Source: Gammaproteobacteria bacterium
Lineage (GTDB): Bacteria; Pseudomonadota; Gammaproteobacteria; Steroidobacterales; Foliamicaceae
DNA: 64,000 nt
Reading direction: 5' to 3'
Assembly: GCA_009844425.1 (NCBI GenBank)
Contig: VYBN01000034.1
Span: 62,001 to 126,000 of the forward strand
Of this stretch, positions 51,795-60,784 are shown piece by piece. Within the stretch, counting starts at the first letter, position 1. The number at the start of each line of letters is the position of its first letter. The notes under the pieces are model-generated. The model ran no database searches. It was not told the origin of the DNA and worked only from the letters and a program-made list of their open reading frames with translations. The translations under genes were made by a program, and so were the position numbers.

Positions 51795-52784
51795 TCAGGC
51801 GTGATCATTGAGCGCCAGGGCATACGCTCCGAACAAAGCGGGCGAGAATTCACCCGCGCCGTCCAGGGCGCCGAAAGCCGGGGCACGAATCGCCTCGACG
51901 GGCAGGTCCAGCTCCTCGCGCAGGGCCGTGCATGCGCCGTGAAGCAAGGCGGCGCCTCCCCAGAGAAGCATCCTCTCGGGCGGCGCGGTGTTTGGTCGCG
52001 CAGCCTGATGCAGTTGCATCGCGCGCGCTGCATGCCGGGCGAGGTCCTTGAGGAACGACTCCCTGATCCGGGCGGCGCCCCCGCCGGGCAGGGCGCATTC
52101 CGCAAGCGCCTTGTGCGTGTCGCTGTCCGACAGCCCGTAGGCGCTGCTGAGGCGGCCGGCCAGCTGCGCGCAGCCGAAGGGCTGGCTGTGCTGAAAAACG
52201 GACTCGCCTCCCGAGTGGACCGTCAGGCGCAATTGCCGGTGGCCTCCGTCGAGGACCGCCAGCGGCGCATCCCGGCCGGCCATCGCCGCTATCGCGCCCT
52301 GGACCGCGAACGTCGTGACGTCCACTGCGGCGACGGACATGCCGGCCTGCCCGACTGCCCGGCACAGCGCGTCTACGGTTGCCAAGCGGGCGATCGCCAT
52401 CCGGAAACCCTGCGTCTGTCGGCCTGCCGTTTCCGCCACGTAATCGAAGGCGGCCTCGCCGAGAGGAAAGGGTGCGGCCTGGCCGGCCTGCAGACGTGCC
52501 TGCTCTTCCATTTCCGCGAGCGGAAGGTCTTTCGGCAGGCTGAAGCGGTGCATGACGACGTCGGCGTTATCGAGGCCGACCACAGCCCTCCGCGCGCGCG
52601 GTGCGGTCCGGCGCAGGGCGTCCTTTATCACGCCTGCATCGGAATCGTGCGAGGAGTCCTCCGCGCGCGGGCGAAGCGAGAGGGCGCAGGATCGTATGGT
52701 CCCCCGGCTGAGTTCTACCATCTTGACCGCGCCCGCGCCGATGTCCAGCCCCAGCACTGCGCGTTTTGGCCGCAATCCCTGCAT
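51795..52784 (-). CDS. pilM: Type IV pilus assembly ATPase-like protein PilM
   Basis: A 329-residue actin-like protein. The first strand is AVLGLDIGAGAVKMVEL, with the second phosphate loop LAVLDGGHRQLRL and the adenosine loop LLWGGAALL. PilM binds the PilN N-terminus on the cytoplasmic side. It is the first gene of the pilMN(OP)Q-aroK-aroB-dgt transcript and divergent from the PBP1A gene, the classical order. Confidence 0.92.
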   Translation of the reverse strand: MQGLRPKRAVLGLDIGAGAVKMVELSRGTIRSCALSLRPRAEDSSHDSDAGVIKDALRRTAPRARRAVVGLDNADVVMHRFSLPKDLPLAEMEEQARLQAGQAAPFPLGEAAFDYVAETAGRQTQGFRMAIARLATVDALCRAVGQAGMSVAAVDVTTFAVQGAIAAMAGRDAPLAVLDGGHRQLRLTVHSGGESVFQHSQPFGCAQLAGRLSSAYGLSDSDTHKALAECALPGGGAARIRESFLKDLARHAARAMQLHQAARPNTAPPERMLLWGGAALLHGACTALREELDLPVEAIRAPAFGALDGAGEFSPALFGAYALALNDHA

Positions 52785-52838
52785 GGTCGCCTGATGTATT
52801 GAAACCGTCCGGGTCGAGGGAGATTCGTGCGGGCTGCC

Positions 52839-52844
52839 TATAAT
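52839..52844 (+). promoter_or_regulatory. Perfect -10 box upstream of the PBP1A gene
   Basis: TATAAT at 52839-52844 is a perfect -10 hexamer in the 96-bp gap after the pilM start. No good -35 lies 16-18 bp upstream, but a TG two bases before it may partly compensate. Transcription would begin near 52851, which supports GTG 52881 as the start of the PBP1A gene rather than the in-frame GTG at 52827. Confidence 0.45.
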
Positions 52845-52880
52845 GGACAGTCGAGTCCCGCACAGCCTGGAACGTATCCT

Positions 52881-55502
52881 GTGATTACGCGGCTTCTACA
52901 GTCCAGATCGTTTATCAACGCATTCGTGAAGATATGCGTCCTGGGCGCATCGGGCGCCATCATGGGACTGATTGCGCTGGGCATGCTGATCGCCGGCGCG
53001 TATTTCTACCTCGCCCCGGGCCTGCCAAGCGTGGAGAGCATCCGCGAGGTGCCGCTGGAGATTCCCCTGCAGGCGAACACCCGGGACGGGCGGATGATCG
53101 GCGAAGTCGGCGAGAGGTTCAGGACTCCGGTGGACCTTGAGGATGTGCCGGAGCTGCTCCGCAATGCTTTTCTCGCGGCCGAGGACGATCGCTTCTTCGA
53201 GCATCCCGGTTACGACTACCAGGGTCTGGCGCGCGCCGCGTTCAATCTGGTCCTTACGCAATCCGCCAGCCAGGGAGGCAGCACCATTACCCAGCAGCTC
53301 GCTCGCGAGTATTACGTGGGAAGGGAACGCACCTTCGTCCGCAAGGCCAGGGAACTGTTCCTTTCCCGGCGGCTTGAGCGCGAACTCAGCAAGGAAGAGA
53401 TACTCGAGCTGTATCTCAACAAGATTTTCCTCGGCAACCGCGCCTATGGCGTGGCGGCCGCCGCGCAGGTGTATTTCGGCAAGAACCTCGACGATCTGAA
53501 TATCGCCGAGAGCGCTACGCTCGCCGGCTTGCCCAAGGCGCCGTCGGCCATCAATCCCGTCAGGAACCCCCGCCGCGCCACGACTCGACGGGCGTATGTC
53601 CTGCGCAGGCTCACGGAACTGGACTTCATATCGGAAGCGGAGCGACGGGAAGCCCTGGCATTTCCCATGGAGTCCAATCTGCACGGGCCGCGCCAGGAGG
53701 TCGGGGCCCCGTGGGTCCTGGAGATGGTGCGCAAGGAAGCGATTGCCCGTTACGGAACGGAAGCGCTGACCGGCGGATATCGGGTAACGACAACGATCGA
53801 TGCCCGCATGCAGGCCGCGGCCGAACGAGCCGTGCGCCGCGGTTTGCGGGAGTACGATCGCCGGCACGGATACCGTGGCCCGGAGCAGGCCGACCTCCTG
53901 CGCAATCTGCGGGCCGAGGGGCTGCGGACCGACGCGGAACTGCTGGAATACCTGGATTCCCTGCCGCAGGTCGCGGACGCGCGGCCCGCTCTTGTGATGT
54001 CCTTCGGCGAGGCGGGCGAAGTCGAGGTCCTGGTCCAGGATGCGGCCCGCGAGGAGCTGCCGTGGGAGCGGGTGCGCCGTCGGCCCTACGTCTCCGAGAA
54101 TGAAGTCGGCCCGCAGCCCGACGGCCCCGCGGACATGTTTGCCGTGGGAGACCTGATACTGGTCCGCGATGCCGACGAAGGCGGCCTGGAACTGACACAG
54201 CGGCCGGAAGTCCAGGGCGCCCTGGTGGCCATCAATCCGCACGACGGCGGAATCGTGGCGCTTGTTGGCGGCTACGACTTCCGCCACAGCAAGTTCAATC
54301 GGGCCGTGGACGCCCTGCGTCAGCCCGGCTCCGTGTTCAAGCCGTTCATTTACTCGGCCGCGCTGGATCACGGACTGACCGCCGCCACGGTCGTGAACGA
54401 CGCACCCGTGGTCATACAGGACCCCACTTCCGAGACGGTTTGGCGCCCCAAGAACAATTCGGGAAGTTTCAACGGCCCTACCCGATTGCGCGAAGCACTC
54501 GTGCGTTCGATGAACCTCGTGTCGGTTCGCGTTCTCCAACGCGTGGGCCTGAGCGACACCATCGGCCACATCGGCGCTTTCGGCCTGCCGGATTCCTCGC
54601 TGCCGGAAAGCTATTCCCTGGCGCTGGGCTCCGGCGGCGTCCCTCCACTTGAAATTGCCCGCGGCTACGCTGTTCTGGCCAATGGCGGATATCGCGTCGA
54701 GCCCTGGCTGATCGAGCGCGTGGAGCAGGACGGCCTTCGCTACCAGGCCGATGCGGCAGTTGCCTGCCGGTCCTGTGAATTGAAGGCGGAACATGTGGGT
54801 ACAGGGTCGGCCGCCGCCGCCGAGTGGCTGAACGGTGGCGAACCGCGGATGCCGATACGCCTGGCGCATACGTTTGCCAGGGTCGATCGGCTTGCGGCGC
54901 TTTACCCCGCCGCCGAGGACTCTTTCGATCCCTACGAATCGGTGGCCCAGATGCAGGCGGCGATCCTGCAGCGCAATCCGGACGTGACCGACAGGCCCGA
55001 ACTGTTCGCGGACCAGAATCTGGCTCCGCGCGTGGTGAGCGCCGAGAATGCCTACATCGTCTACGACATGATGCGCGATGTGGTTCTGCGCGGGACCGGC
55101 AGAAGGGCGCGGGCGCTGGAGCGGCAGGACCTGGCCGGAAAGACCGGCACGTCGAACGACAACCGGGACGCCTGGTTCAGCGGCTTCAACGGGGACCTGC
55201 TGGCCACCGTGTGGGTGGGCTTCGACCAGGAACGGACGCTCGGACGCTTCGAGGAAGGCGGGCGTACCGCCTTGCCGATCTGGATCTACTTCATGGAGGA
55301 GGCGCTGGAAGGGGCGCCCGAAGCACCCCTGCCGCGCCCGCGGCGTATCGTTTCCGCCCGGGTCTCGCCCGAGACCGGCTTGCTGGCGCCGCCGGGAGAG
55401 GCTGACGCGATCTTCGAACTGTTCAGGGAAGACGCCCTTCCCGGCGCCTCGAGAGGAACCTCATCCGCCGACGCCGACGAAGAAGAAGAGGAACTCTTCT
55501 AA
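52881..55502 (+). CDS. mrcA: Penicillin-binding protein 1A (bifunctional glycosyltransferase/transpeptidase)
   Basis: An 873-residue class A PBP. After a short cytoplasmic start and a membrane helix (about 20-45), the glycosyltransferase domain has E101 in AAEDDRFFEHPG, GGSTITQQLARE and RKARELFLSRRLER. An OB-like insert (about 300-440) leads to the transpeptidase with S484 in QPGSVFKPF, SMN and KTGTSNDNRD. A Gly/Asp/Glu-rich tail ends in EEEEELF. It builds septal and side-wall peptidoglycan. Divergent from pilM, as in related genomes; the stop is 4 bp from the convergent gltA stop. Confidence 0.95.
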   Translation: MITRLLQSRSFINAFVKICVLGASGAIMGLIALGMLIAGAYFYLAPGLPSVESIREVPLEIPLQANTRDGRMIGEVGERFRTPVDLEDVPELLRNAFLAAEDDRFFEHPGYDYQGLARAAFNLVLTQSASQGGSTITQQLAREYYVGRERTFVRKARELFLSRRLERELSKEEILELYLNKIFLGNRAYGVAAAAQVYFGKNLDDLNIAESATLAGLPKAPSAINPVRNPRRATTRRAYVLRRLTELDFISEAERREALAFPMESNLHGPRQEVGAPWVLEMVRKEAIARYGTEALTGGYRVTTTIDARMQAAAERAVRRGLREYDRRHGYRGPEQADLLRNLRAEGLRTDAELLEYLDSLPQVADARPALVMSFGEAGEVEVLVQDAAREELPWERVRRRPYVSENEVGPQPDGPADMFAVGDLILVRDADEGGLELTQRPEVQGALVAINPHDGGIVALVGGYDFRHSKFNRAVDALRQPGSVFKPFIYSAALDHGLTAATVVNDAPVVIQDPTSETVWRPKNNSGSFNGPTRLREALVRSMNLVSVRVLQRVGLSDTIGHIGAFGLPDSSLPESYSLALGSGGVPPLEIARGYAVLANGGYRVEPWLIERVEQDGLRYQADAAVACRSCELKAEHVGTGSAAAAEWLNGGEPRMPIRLAHTFARVDRLAALYPAAEDSFDPYESVAQMQAAILQRNPDVTDRPELFADQNLAPRVVSAENAYIVYDMMRDVVLRGTGRRARALERQDLAGKTGTSNDNRDAWFSGFNGDLLATVWVGFDQERTLGRFEEGGRTALPIWIYFMEEALEGAPEAPLPRPRRIVSARVSPETGLLAPPGEADAIFELFREDALPGASRGTSSADADEEEEELF

Positions 55503-55506
55503 GCCT

Positions 55507-56784
55507 TTAACGTTCCTCCAATGGAGCGTAGCTGCGCGCCGTGGGCCCGAGATAAAGCTGGCGGGGCCGGCCGATCCGGGACTCGGAGTCCCCGTGCATT
55601 TCGCACCAGTGCGCCGCCCAGCCCGCGGTCCGGCCGATCGCGAACATGGGCGTAAACATGGTCGCCGGCAGCCCCAGCGCGCGGTAGATGATGCCGGAGT
55701 AAAAGTCCACGTTGGGATACAGGCGCCGAGCCTTGAAGTAGTTGTCGCTCAGGGCGATCTCCTCCAGTTGCCGCGCCAGCGTGAACAGCCGCCCCTTGCC
55801 GGTCTTGAGCTCCTGCAGCACTTCATGACAGATGCCCCGGATGATGGTCGCGCGCGGGTCGAAATTCTTGTAGACCCGGTGGCCGAAGCCCATCAGTCGG
55901 AAAGAATCTCCCGGGTTCTTGGCCTTTGCTACGTATTCCCCGATATTCTCCGAAGTGCCGATCTCTTCCAGCATCTGGATAACGGCCTCGTTGGCGCCGC
56001 CGTGCGCGGGACCCCACAGCGCTATGCACCCGGCGGCGAGCGCCGAGAACGGATTGACCCCGGAACTCCCGGCCATGCGCACGGTGGAAGTCGAGCAGTT
56101 CTGCTCGTGGTCCGCATGGAGCACCAGCAGCGTGTCGAGCGCCCTGGCCGCCACAGGATTGGGCTCTTCGCCGAACATCATGTAGAGCAGGTTGGCGGCG
56201 TAGCCGAGATCCTTGCGCGGCGCTATGGCCGGCTCGCCGATTGCGTTCCGGTAGGCTGCCGCCGCCACGGTCGCGATACTGGCGATTGCCCGGTGGCTGA
56301 AGCGCCGCCTGTGATCGGCGTCGCCAGGGTTGGCGCAATCGGGATATACGGACGGCATCACTGACAGCGCGACCGTCAGGGTACTCATCGGATGGGCGCC
56401 GGCGGGCATTGCGGCGATCGCATCGAGCACTTCCGGGGCGCAGGCCCGCAAGTTCGCCAATTTCTCCGAGAACGAATGCAGTTCCGTGCGCGACGGCAAC
56501 TCGCCGTTCAGCAGCAGCCAGCACACCTCGGTGAAGTTGCTGTGCCGCGCGAGATCGTCCGCGGCGTAACCGCGATACATGAGCACGCCCTTTTCACCGT
56601 CGACGTAAGTGATCCGGCTGGTGCAGCTGGCGGTGGTCGCGAATCCGGGATCGTAACTGTAGGCGCCGGTCGCCCCTGGGACGGCCTTCAGTTCCAGCGC
56701 GTCGGCGCCGAGCACGCCCGCACGCCGCGGAAGAGGCACCGAGTGCCCGTCGCGGCTAACAAGTCTGTCGCCCGTTTCGGTCAT
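55507..56784 (-). CDS. gltA: Citrate synthase, hexameric type II
   Basis: A 425-residue enzyme from ATG 56784 (MTETGDRLVS). Active-site residues are in VLHADHEQNCSTSTVRM, WGPAHGGANEA and GFGHRVYKNFDPRA, with the C-terminal YPNVDFYSGIIYRALG. It condenses acetyl-CoA and oxaloacetate. The N-terminal cysteine-containing domain marks the NADH-sensitive type. It lies apart from sdh and other TCA genes, next to rpmE. Confidence 0.96.
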   Translation of the reverse strand: MTETGDRLVSRDGHSVPLPRRAGVLGADALELKAVPGATGAYSYDPGFATTASCTSRITYVDGEKGVLMYRGYAADDLARHSNFTEVCWLLLNGELPSRTELHSFSEKLANLRACAPEVLDAIAAMPAGAHPMSTLTVALSVMPSVYPDCANPGDADHRRRFSHRAIASIATVAAAAYRNAIGEPAIAPRKDLGYAANLLYMMFGEEPNPVAARALDTLLVLHADHEQNCSTSTVRMAGSSGVNPFSALAAGCIALWGPAHGGANEAVIQMLEEIGTSENIGEYVAKAKNPGDSFRLMGFGHRVYKNFDPRATIIRGICHEVLQELKTGKGRLFTLARQLEEIALSDNYFKARRLYPNVDFYSGIIYRALGLPATMFTPMFAIGRTAGWAAHWCEMHGDSESRIGRPRQLYLGPTARSYAPLEER

Positions 56785-56933
56785 GCAACTGCCTTGTTCC
56801 AACCCGGCAGGACGGATGGCGCAGGCGTCACGAAATCGGCTCTCCGAACACCGGGATTGGCGCTCCGTTGGGGGGTGACGCCAGCCTAGGAAAGACGCGG
56901 CCCAGAATCTGGGCGTTCGCGCCGCAAAACGTT

Positions 56934-56962
56934 ATTATAGCCCAGCCGCCGGATTGGCGAAA
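56934..56962 (-). promoter_or_regulatory. Probable gltA promoter (-10 TATAAT)
   Basis: On the minus strand TATAAT occupies 56939-56934, with TTTCGC 17 bp upstream at 56962-56957 as a weak -35. The leader to the gltA start would be about 145 nt. The 198-bp gap between rpmE and gltA holds no credible gene. Confidence 0.4.
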
Positions 56963-56982
56963 AACTTCCGGAAATGAAGGGT

Positions 56983-57195
56983 TTAAGCGGACTTTCCTGA
57001 ACCGTACCGGCGGCGGAACTTTTCGATCTGACCTGCCGATTCCATGATTCTCTGCGAACCGGTAAAGAACGGATGGCAGGCAGAACATACTTCCACCCGA
57101 ATGTCCTCACTCAAGGTCGAGCGAGTGATCAGTTCCCGGCCACAACTGCAAGTGACCTTGATCTCGTTGTACTTTGGATGTATTCCGGACTTCAC
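56983..57195 (-). CDS. rpmE: 50S ribosomal protein L31, zinc-binding type
   Basis: A 70-residue ribosomal protein from GTG 57195 (MKSGIHPKYNEIKVTCSCGR), which matches the usual length; the open frame upstream is not protein-like. It keeps the zinc cysteines C16-S-C18 and C37-S-A-C40 (VEVCSACHPFFTG), so it is the C+ type that serves as a zinc store, replaced by a C- paralog under zinc limitation. Divergent from msrA. Confidence 0.93.
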   Translation of the reverse strand: MKSGIHPKYNEIKVTCSCGRELITRSTLSEDIRVEVCSACHPFFTGSQRIMESAGQIEKFRRRYGSGKSA

Positions 57196-57389
57196 GGGTT
57201 GCGGCCCCGGCTGACAGCGCGAGCGGGGCGGAAGCATAACCGAATAGCGGCCCGTCTTCAATCCGGCCGGACCTGCCCGAGGAGCGCGCATCATCGCGCT
57301 ATTGCTGCGCTATGGTATGTTTATTTTCCTGCATCGAATTGAATAAGACCGCGAAACGCAAGGCCCGCAGCGCAAGGCGAACTTGAGGA
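57196..57389. promoter_or_regulatory. Divergent intergenic region between rpmE and msrA
   Basis: A 194-bp gap that must carry both promoters. The part around 57303-57350 is clearly AT rich compared with its surroundings, but I could not fix a convincing -35/-10 pair on either strand. Confidence 0.3.
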
Positions 57390-58052
57390 ATGAACAGAGA
57401 ATCCGAACAAATCCGGCAGCCGCCGATCGAGGTTCCGGCCCATCTGGGCAGCTTCGAGGCGGTCAGGCATGAAGTGCTGGGCTCGCTTCTGACGGGCTGT
57501 CCGCCGGCAGGCGTTTCGCAAGCCATATTCGCCCTGGGCTGTTTCTGGGGAGCGGAGCGCAGGTTCTGGCAAACGCCGGGCGTGCACGGCACGGCCGTGG
57601 GATACACCGGCGGACATCAGGCCGATCCGGACTACTATTCCGTCTGCTCCGGGGTTACCGGTCACGCCGAAGCCGTGCTGGTGAGCTACGACGTGTCCTC
57701 GGTCAGCTACGAGGCGCTCCTCGCCGTGTTCTGGGAAGCGCATGACCCAACCCAGGGAATGCGCCAGGGCAACGATATCGGCACCCAGTACCGTTCCGGC
57801 ATCTATACCCTCGGCGCCGACCAGCAGTGCCTGGCGCTGGCGAGCCGGGAGGCCTACGGAAACGCGCTCCGGGCGTCGGGTTTCGGTCCGATTACCACGG
57901 AGATTGCCCCCGCGGGCGTGTTCTATCTTGCCGAGGAATACCATCAGCAGTACCTGGCCAAGAATCCCGGGGGCTATTGCGGTCTTGGCGGAACCGGCGT
58001 GGCGTGCGAACTCGGATCCGGTTTGCTTGAGAGGGCGGCGCTGGCGGAATGA
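57390..58052 (+). CDS. msrA: Peptide methionine-(S)-S-oxide reductase
   Basis: A 220-residue enzyme repairing S-form methionine sulfoxide. The catalytic motif is GCFWGAE with C51, followed by VGYTGG, the [11 protein letters not shown] segment and Cys residues near the C-terminus ([13 protein letters not shown]) that regenerate it. No signal peptide, so it is cytoplasmic. The stop overlaps the next start (ATGA). Confidence 0.96.
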   Translation: MNRESEQIRQPPIEVPAHLGSFEAVRHEVLGSLLTGCPPAGVSQAIFALGCFWGAERRFWQTPGVHGTAVGYTGGHQADPDYYSVCSGVTGHAEAVLVSYDVSSVSYEALLAVFWEAHDPTQGMRQGNDIGTQYRSGIYTLGADQQCLALASREAYGNALRASGFGPITTEIAPAGVFYLAEEYHQQYLAKNPGGYCGLGGTGVACELGSGLLERAALAE

Positions 58053-59449
58053 TCATGAAGCGCCTGGCATTGATCCTCATTCTGGCGCTGGGCGCCCCGG
58101 CTGCTTTCGCTTTCCAGACGGCGCCCGACGCCGCCGCGGAAAGCAACCAGGTGTGGCTGGCCGAGCAGCGCCGCATGAATCAGCGCTTCGTGGAATTGTT
58201 CAGGGAGCGGCGTTACGAGGAAGGCGAAGAACTTGCCCGGTCCCTGCTGCTCAGGGCCGAGGAGAACTACGGCTACGATGCCACCGAGCTGCTTGCGCCG
58301 CTCATCAACCTGGCGACGGTGCAGCGTGTGCAGGGGCGCTACAGCGATGCGCTTTTTCACTACGAGCGGCATATCGCGATCGCTGGACGCAGGCTGGGCT
58401 ACGACGCACTCGAACTTCTCAACCCGCTGCATGGAATAGCACGGACACACATTCGAATGGGCGATTACGAGGCCGCGATCGAACCGCTTGCCCGCGCATT
58501 GCGGATTACGCATGCCAATTCCGGAATCTACAGTCTGGAGCAGGGTGCGACGCGCGACCTCCTGAGCGACCTGGCGCTGGCCGAAGGCGACCTGGAGCAG
58601 GCAAATCTGCACCAGCGCGTCCAGGTCCGGGCGCACGAGCGGCGCTACGGCCCGGGCGATCTGCGCACGGTGCCGGCTCTCTACAAGCTGGGCGAGTGGT
58701 ATGAACGCACGCGCCAGACGGCGCTCCAGCGCCGTGCCTATGCGGCGGCCGACCGCATCATCCAGTCGGCGAGCGGCGAGGACAGCCTGGAGCGTGTGGA
58801 GGCGCTTCGCGGGCAAGCCAGCAGTTTCCTGAGGGAGTCGCGGCGCGAAAAGGCCGAAGAGTTCTTCAGGAGAGCCTTGAGCATCGTTCGCACCCACCCG
58901 ATTCAGGACATTCTGCAGCAGGCCAGGCTGCTGATCGATATCGGCGACACGCACACGATTTTCAATCGCCAGCCCAACGCGCGGGACACCTACCGGGAGG
59001 CCTGGGAGCTGTTGAGCGCGGACGATGAGGCGCTGGATTTGCGTGCGGAACTCCTGCAAAACCCCGTGATCCCGCTCCGCAGCGCAAGACTTCCCGTGCA
59101 AGTGCCCCGCGAAATGTCCAACTCGTCAAGATACGAATCCCAACCGCGGGCGGGGTCCGTTGTGCTGCAGTTGACGATCGAGCAGGACGGGACCGTTTCG
59201 GCGGCGCAGGTCTTGGAATCCGAACCCTCCGGCATGATCGACGATATCGTGGTTGCCCTGATCAAGGGCGCCAAGTTCCGCCCCCAGATGCGGGACGGCG
59301 AGCCGGTGCGCGCGGAGGACGTCCTCTACCGGCATCGCTTCCGCTGGTACAAGCGGCGCGATCCGGAACCGGCAGATGACATGCCCGTGCCGTCGGAGCC
59401 GGTGGATGAGGAACGGCCGCTTGAAGTTCCGGGCGCGACCGAAACGTAG
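58049..59449 (+). CDS. Periplasmic TPR protein with C-terminal TonB-like domain
   Basis: A 466-residue protein coupled to msrA by a 4-bp overlap. A signal peptide ([21 protein letters not shown]) leads into several tetratricopeptide repeats (about 45-330, for example [20 protein letters not shown] and [11 protein letters not shown]). Residues about 370-440 form a TonB C-terminal-like domain ([23 protein letters not shown], then [18 protein letters not shown]). Such TPR-TonB fusions are known mostly as proteins of unknown function. It likely works in the periplasm on protein interactions. No transmembrane anchor is seen, so it is not a normal TonB. Confidence 0.8.
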   Translation: MIMKRLALILILALGAPAAFAFQTAPDAAAESNQVWLAEQRRMNQRFVELFRERRYEEGEELARSLLLRAEENYGYDATELLAPLINLATVQRVQGRYSDALFHYERHIAIAGRRLGYDALELLNPLHGIARTHIRMGDYEAAIEPLARALRITHANSGIYSLEQGATRDLLSDLALAEGDLEQANLHQRVQVRAHERRYGPGDLRTVPALYKLGEWYERTRQTALQRRAYAAADRIIQSASGEDSLERVEALRGQASSFLRESRREKAEEFFRRALSIVRTHPIQDILQQARLLIDIGDTHTIFNRQPNARDTYREAWELLSADDEALDLRAELLQNPVIPLRSARLPVQVPREMSNSSRYESQPRAGSVVLQLTIEQDGTVSAAQVLESEPSGMIDDIVVALIKGAKFRPQMRDGEPVRAEDVLYRHRFRWYKRRDPEPADDMPVPSEPVDEERPLEVPGATET

Positions 59450-59473
59450 CTTCCTCGCTGATTGGGCTTCCTC

Positions 59474-59573
59474 GCCCTTTGTTCGTCCCCCTCCTCGTTG
59501 GAGACGCCATCCATGGCTCGATTCTCGCTCTCCTGCTCCAACGCTCCCACGAGGAGGGGGACGAACAAAGGGC
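59474..59573 (+). repeat. Palindromic repeat D (core in + orientation)
   Basis: A 100-bp element with exact 25-bp arms at 59474-59498 and 59549-59573. The left arm begins GCCCTTTGTTCGTCCCCC and resembles repeats A and C. The core has ACGCCATCCATGGCTCGATT and CTGCTCCAACGCTCC. It starts 24 bp after the TPR gene. Confidence 0.92.
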
Positions 59574-59609
59574 TTTAGTTGGCGGCTCCCCAAGCCCGCA
59601 TCTGCGGTA

Positions 59610-59716
59610 GCTGTCTCTTTGCTTCCTTCTTCAGGGAGTATTGGAGGCAGGGATGCCGGAGCAGGCTCCATGGATGGATTTATGCGTCTCCCGGAAGAAG
59701 GGAGCAAAGAGACAGC
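59610..59716 (-). repeat. Palindromic repeat F (core in - orientation)
   Basis: A 107-bp element with 23-bp arms at 59610-59632 and 59694-59716, one mismatch, the left beginning GCTGTCTCTTTGCTTCC. The core (GGAGTATTGGAGGCAGGGAT...GCGTCTCC) is almost the same as in repeat E. It follows repeat D after 36 bp as an inverted partner and ends 24 bp before the dctP-like stop. Confidence 0.9.
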
Positions 59717-59740
59717 GGAATCAAAGCGCCATTGGCGGGA

Positions 59741-60784
59741 TTAGTTGGCTGCGTTCTGACGTGCGAAGGCGGCCTTTCCCTCGGCGATGGTATCGAGCAC
59801 AAGGCGTGATTGTCCGCCCACTGCGCGGGCGAGTTCCTCCGGTACATGGGCCACCGCGGCCGCCCACTGGTCGCGTTCGGCCTGTTCCGGCCAGCGTGGC
59901 GTGATGCCGAAGCTCTGCGCGTTTTCAAGATCGCGCTGCGCTTCCTCACGCGTGCCCCTGCGGGTTTCGGCGATGCTGGGGTAGGCGTGGGCGATGATCT
60001 CGCGGTCCGCATCCGCCAGTCCGTCCCACCAGACCTTGTCGGCCAGGATGAACGACATGCCGAAGCAATGCGCGGTGAGCGTAACGTGCGACGCCTCGCC
60101 CGAAGTTCCGGTTCGCACATACAGGGTCAGGGAATTTTCGCCTGCCTCGATCAGCCCGGTTTGCAGCGAGGGTACGATTTCTCCAAAGCCCAGCGGAATG
60201 ACGTCCGCGCCCAGCGCTTCGCCGAACAGTCGCGAGGCGTCGCTCGCCGAAACGCGGAAACGGCGCCCCCGCATGTCGGCCGGCGACAGCACCGGCGTGA
60301 CCGAGTATACGTGGTGGAAACCGATTTCGCTCCAGGACACCAGGTGCAAGTCCTGTACCGCCAGTAGCGATGAAAACACGTCGGTCAGGAAGTGGTCGTA
60401 GACAAAATCCGCCTCTTCTTCGGATTCGAACAGAAACGGCGCGTACAGCATTGCGGCTTCCGGCACCAGGGTGGAGGTCATCGTCGCGGAAAGGTTGCCG
60501 ATCTGCACCCGGCCGCGCCGCAGCCCGGCCGCAATCTGCTCCTCGGAAAACTGTCCATGCACCAGCATGCGGACCTTGAACCGGCCTTGGGTGCCTTCCT
60601 CCACCTTGCGCTGGAATGTGAACCAGTGCGTTTCGCCGATGGTGTTCGGAAACGCCGTCCCGGCCGCCGTGATTTCCGTAACCCCGGCCGCTTCGTCCGC
60701 TTCCCGCGGCGCGTCGGCGGACGGCCCGCAACCCGCGGCGACAGCCGTCGCCGCGCAGGCAGCAAGAAGCAGGCCCCGACTCAT
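59741..60784 (-). CDS. TRAP-type substrate-binding lipoprotein, DctP family
   Basis: A 347-residue binding protein from ATG 60784 (MSRGLLLAAC). The lipobox VAAGC gives a lipid-anchored form. The DctP fold is seen in FPNTIGETHWFTFQRKVEE, the MRGRRFRVSASDASRLF segment with the carboxylate-binding Arg, and IPLGFGEIVPSLQTGLIEAGE. TRAP systems bind organic acids and pass them to DctQ/DctM membrane subunits, but neither is encoded here. Instead the gene overlaps an MFS transporter gene by 4 bp (ATGA), so the two probably act together. Confidence 0.88.
   Translation of the reverse strand: MSRGLLLAACAATAVAAGCGPSADAPREADEAAGVTEITAAGTAFPNTIGETHWFTFQRKVEEGTQGRFKVRMLVHGQFSEEQIAAGLRRGRVQIGNLSATMTSTLVPEAAMLYAPFLFESEEEADFVYDHFLTDVFSSLLAVQDLHLVSWSEIGFHHVYSVTPVLSPADMRGRRFRVSASDASRLFGEALGADVIPLGFGEIVPSLQTGLIEAGENSLTLYVRTGTSGEASHVTLTAHCFGMSFILADKVWWDGLADADREIIAHAYPSIAETRRGTREEAQRDLENAQSFGITPRWPEQAERDQWAAAVAHVPEELARAVGGQSRLVLDTIAEGKAAFARQNAAN

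Noticed and set aside
52896..54869. Long antisense open frame (657 codons) under the PBP1A gene, and similar ones under gpsA, DAK-DegV, ppc, ybbP and the opine dehydrogenase gene
   Set aside because: High GC creates long shadow frames; the opposite strand encodes clear known proteins in each case.
57196..57294. Longer L31 start
   Set aside because: GTG 57195 gives the standard 70-residue protein; the extra residues have no counterpart in L31.
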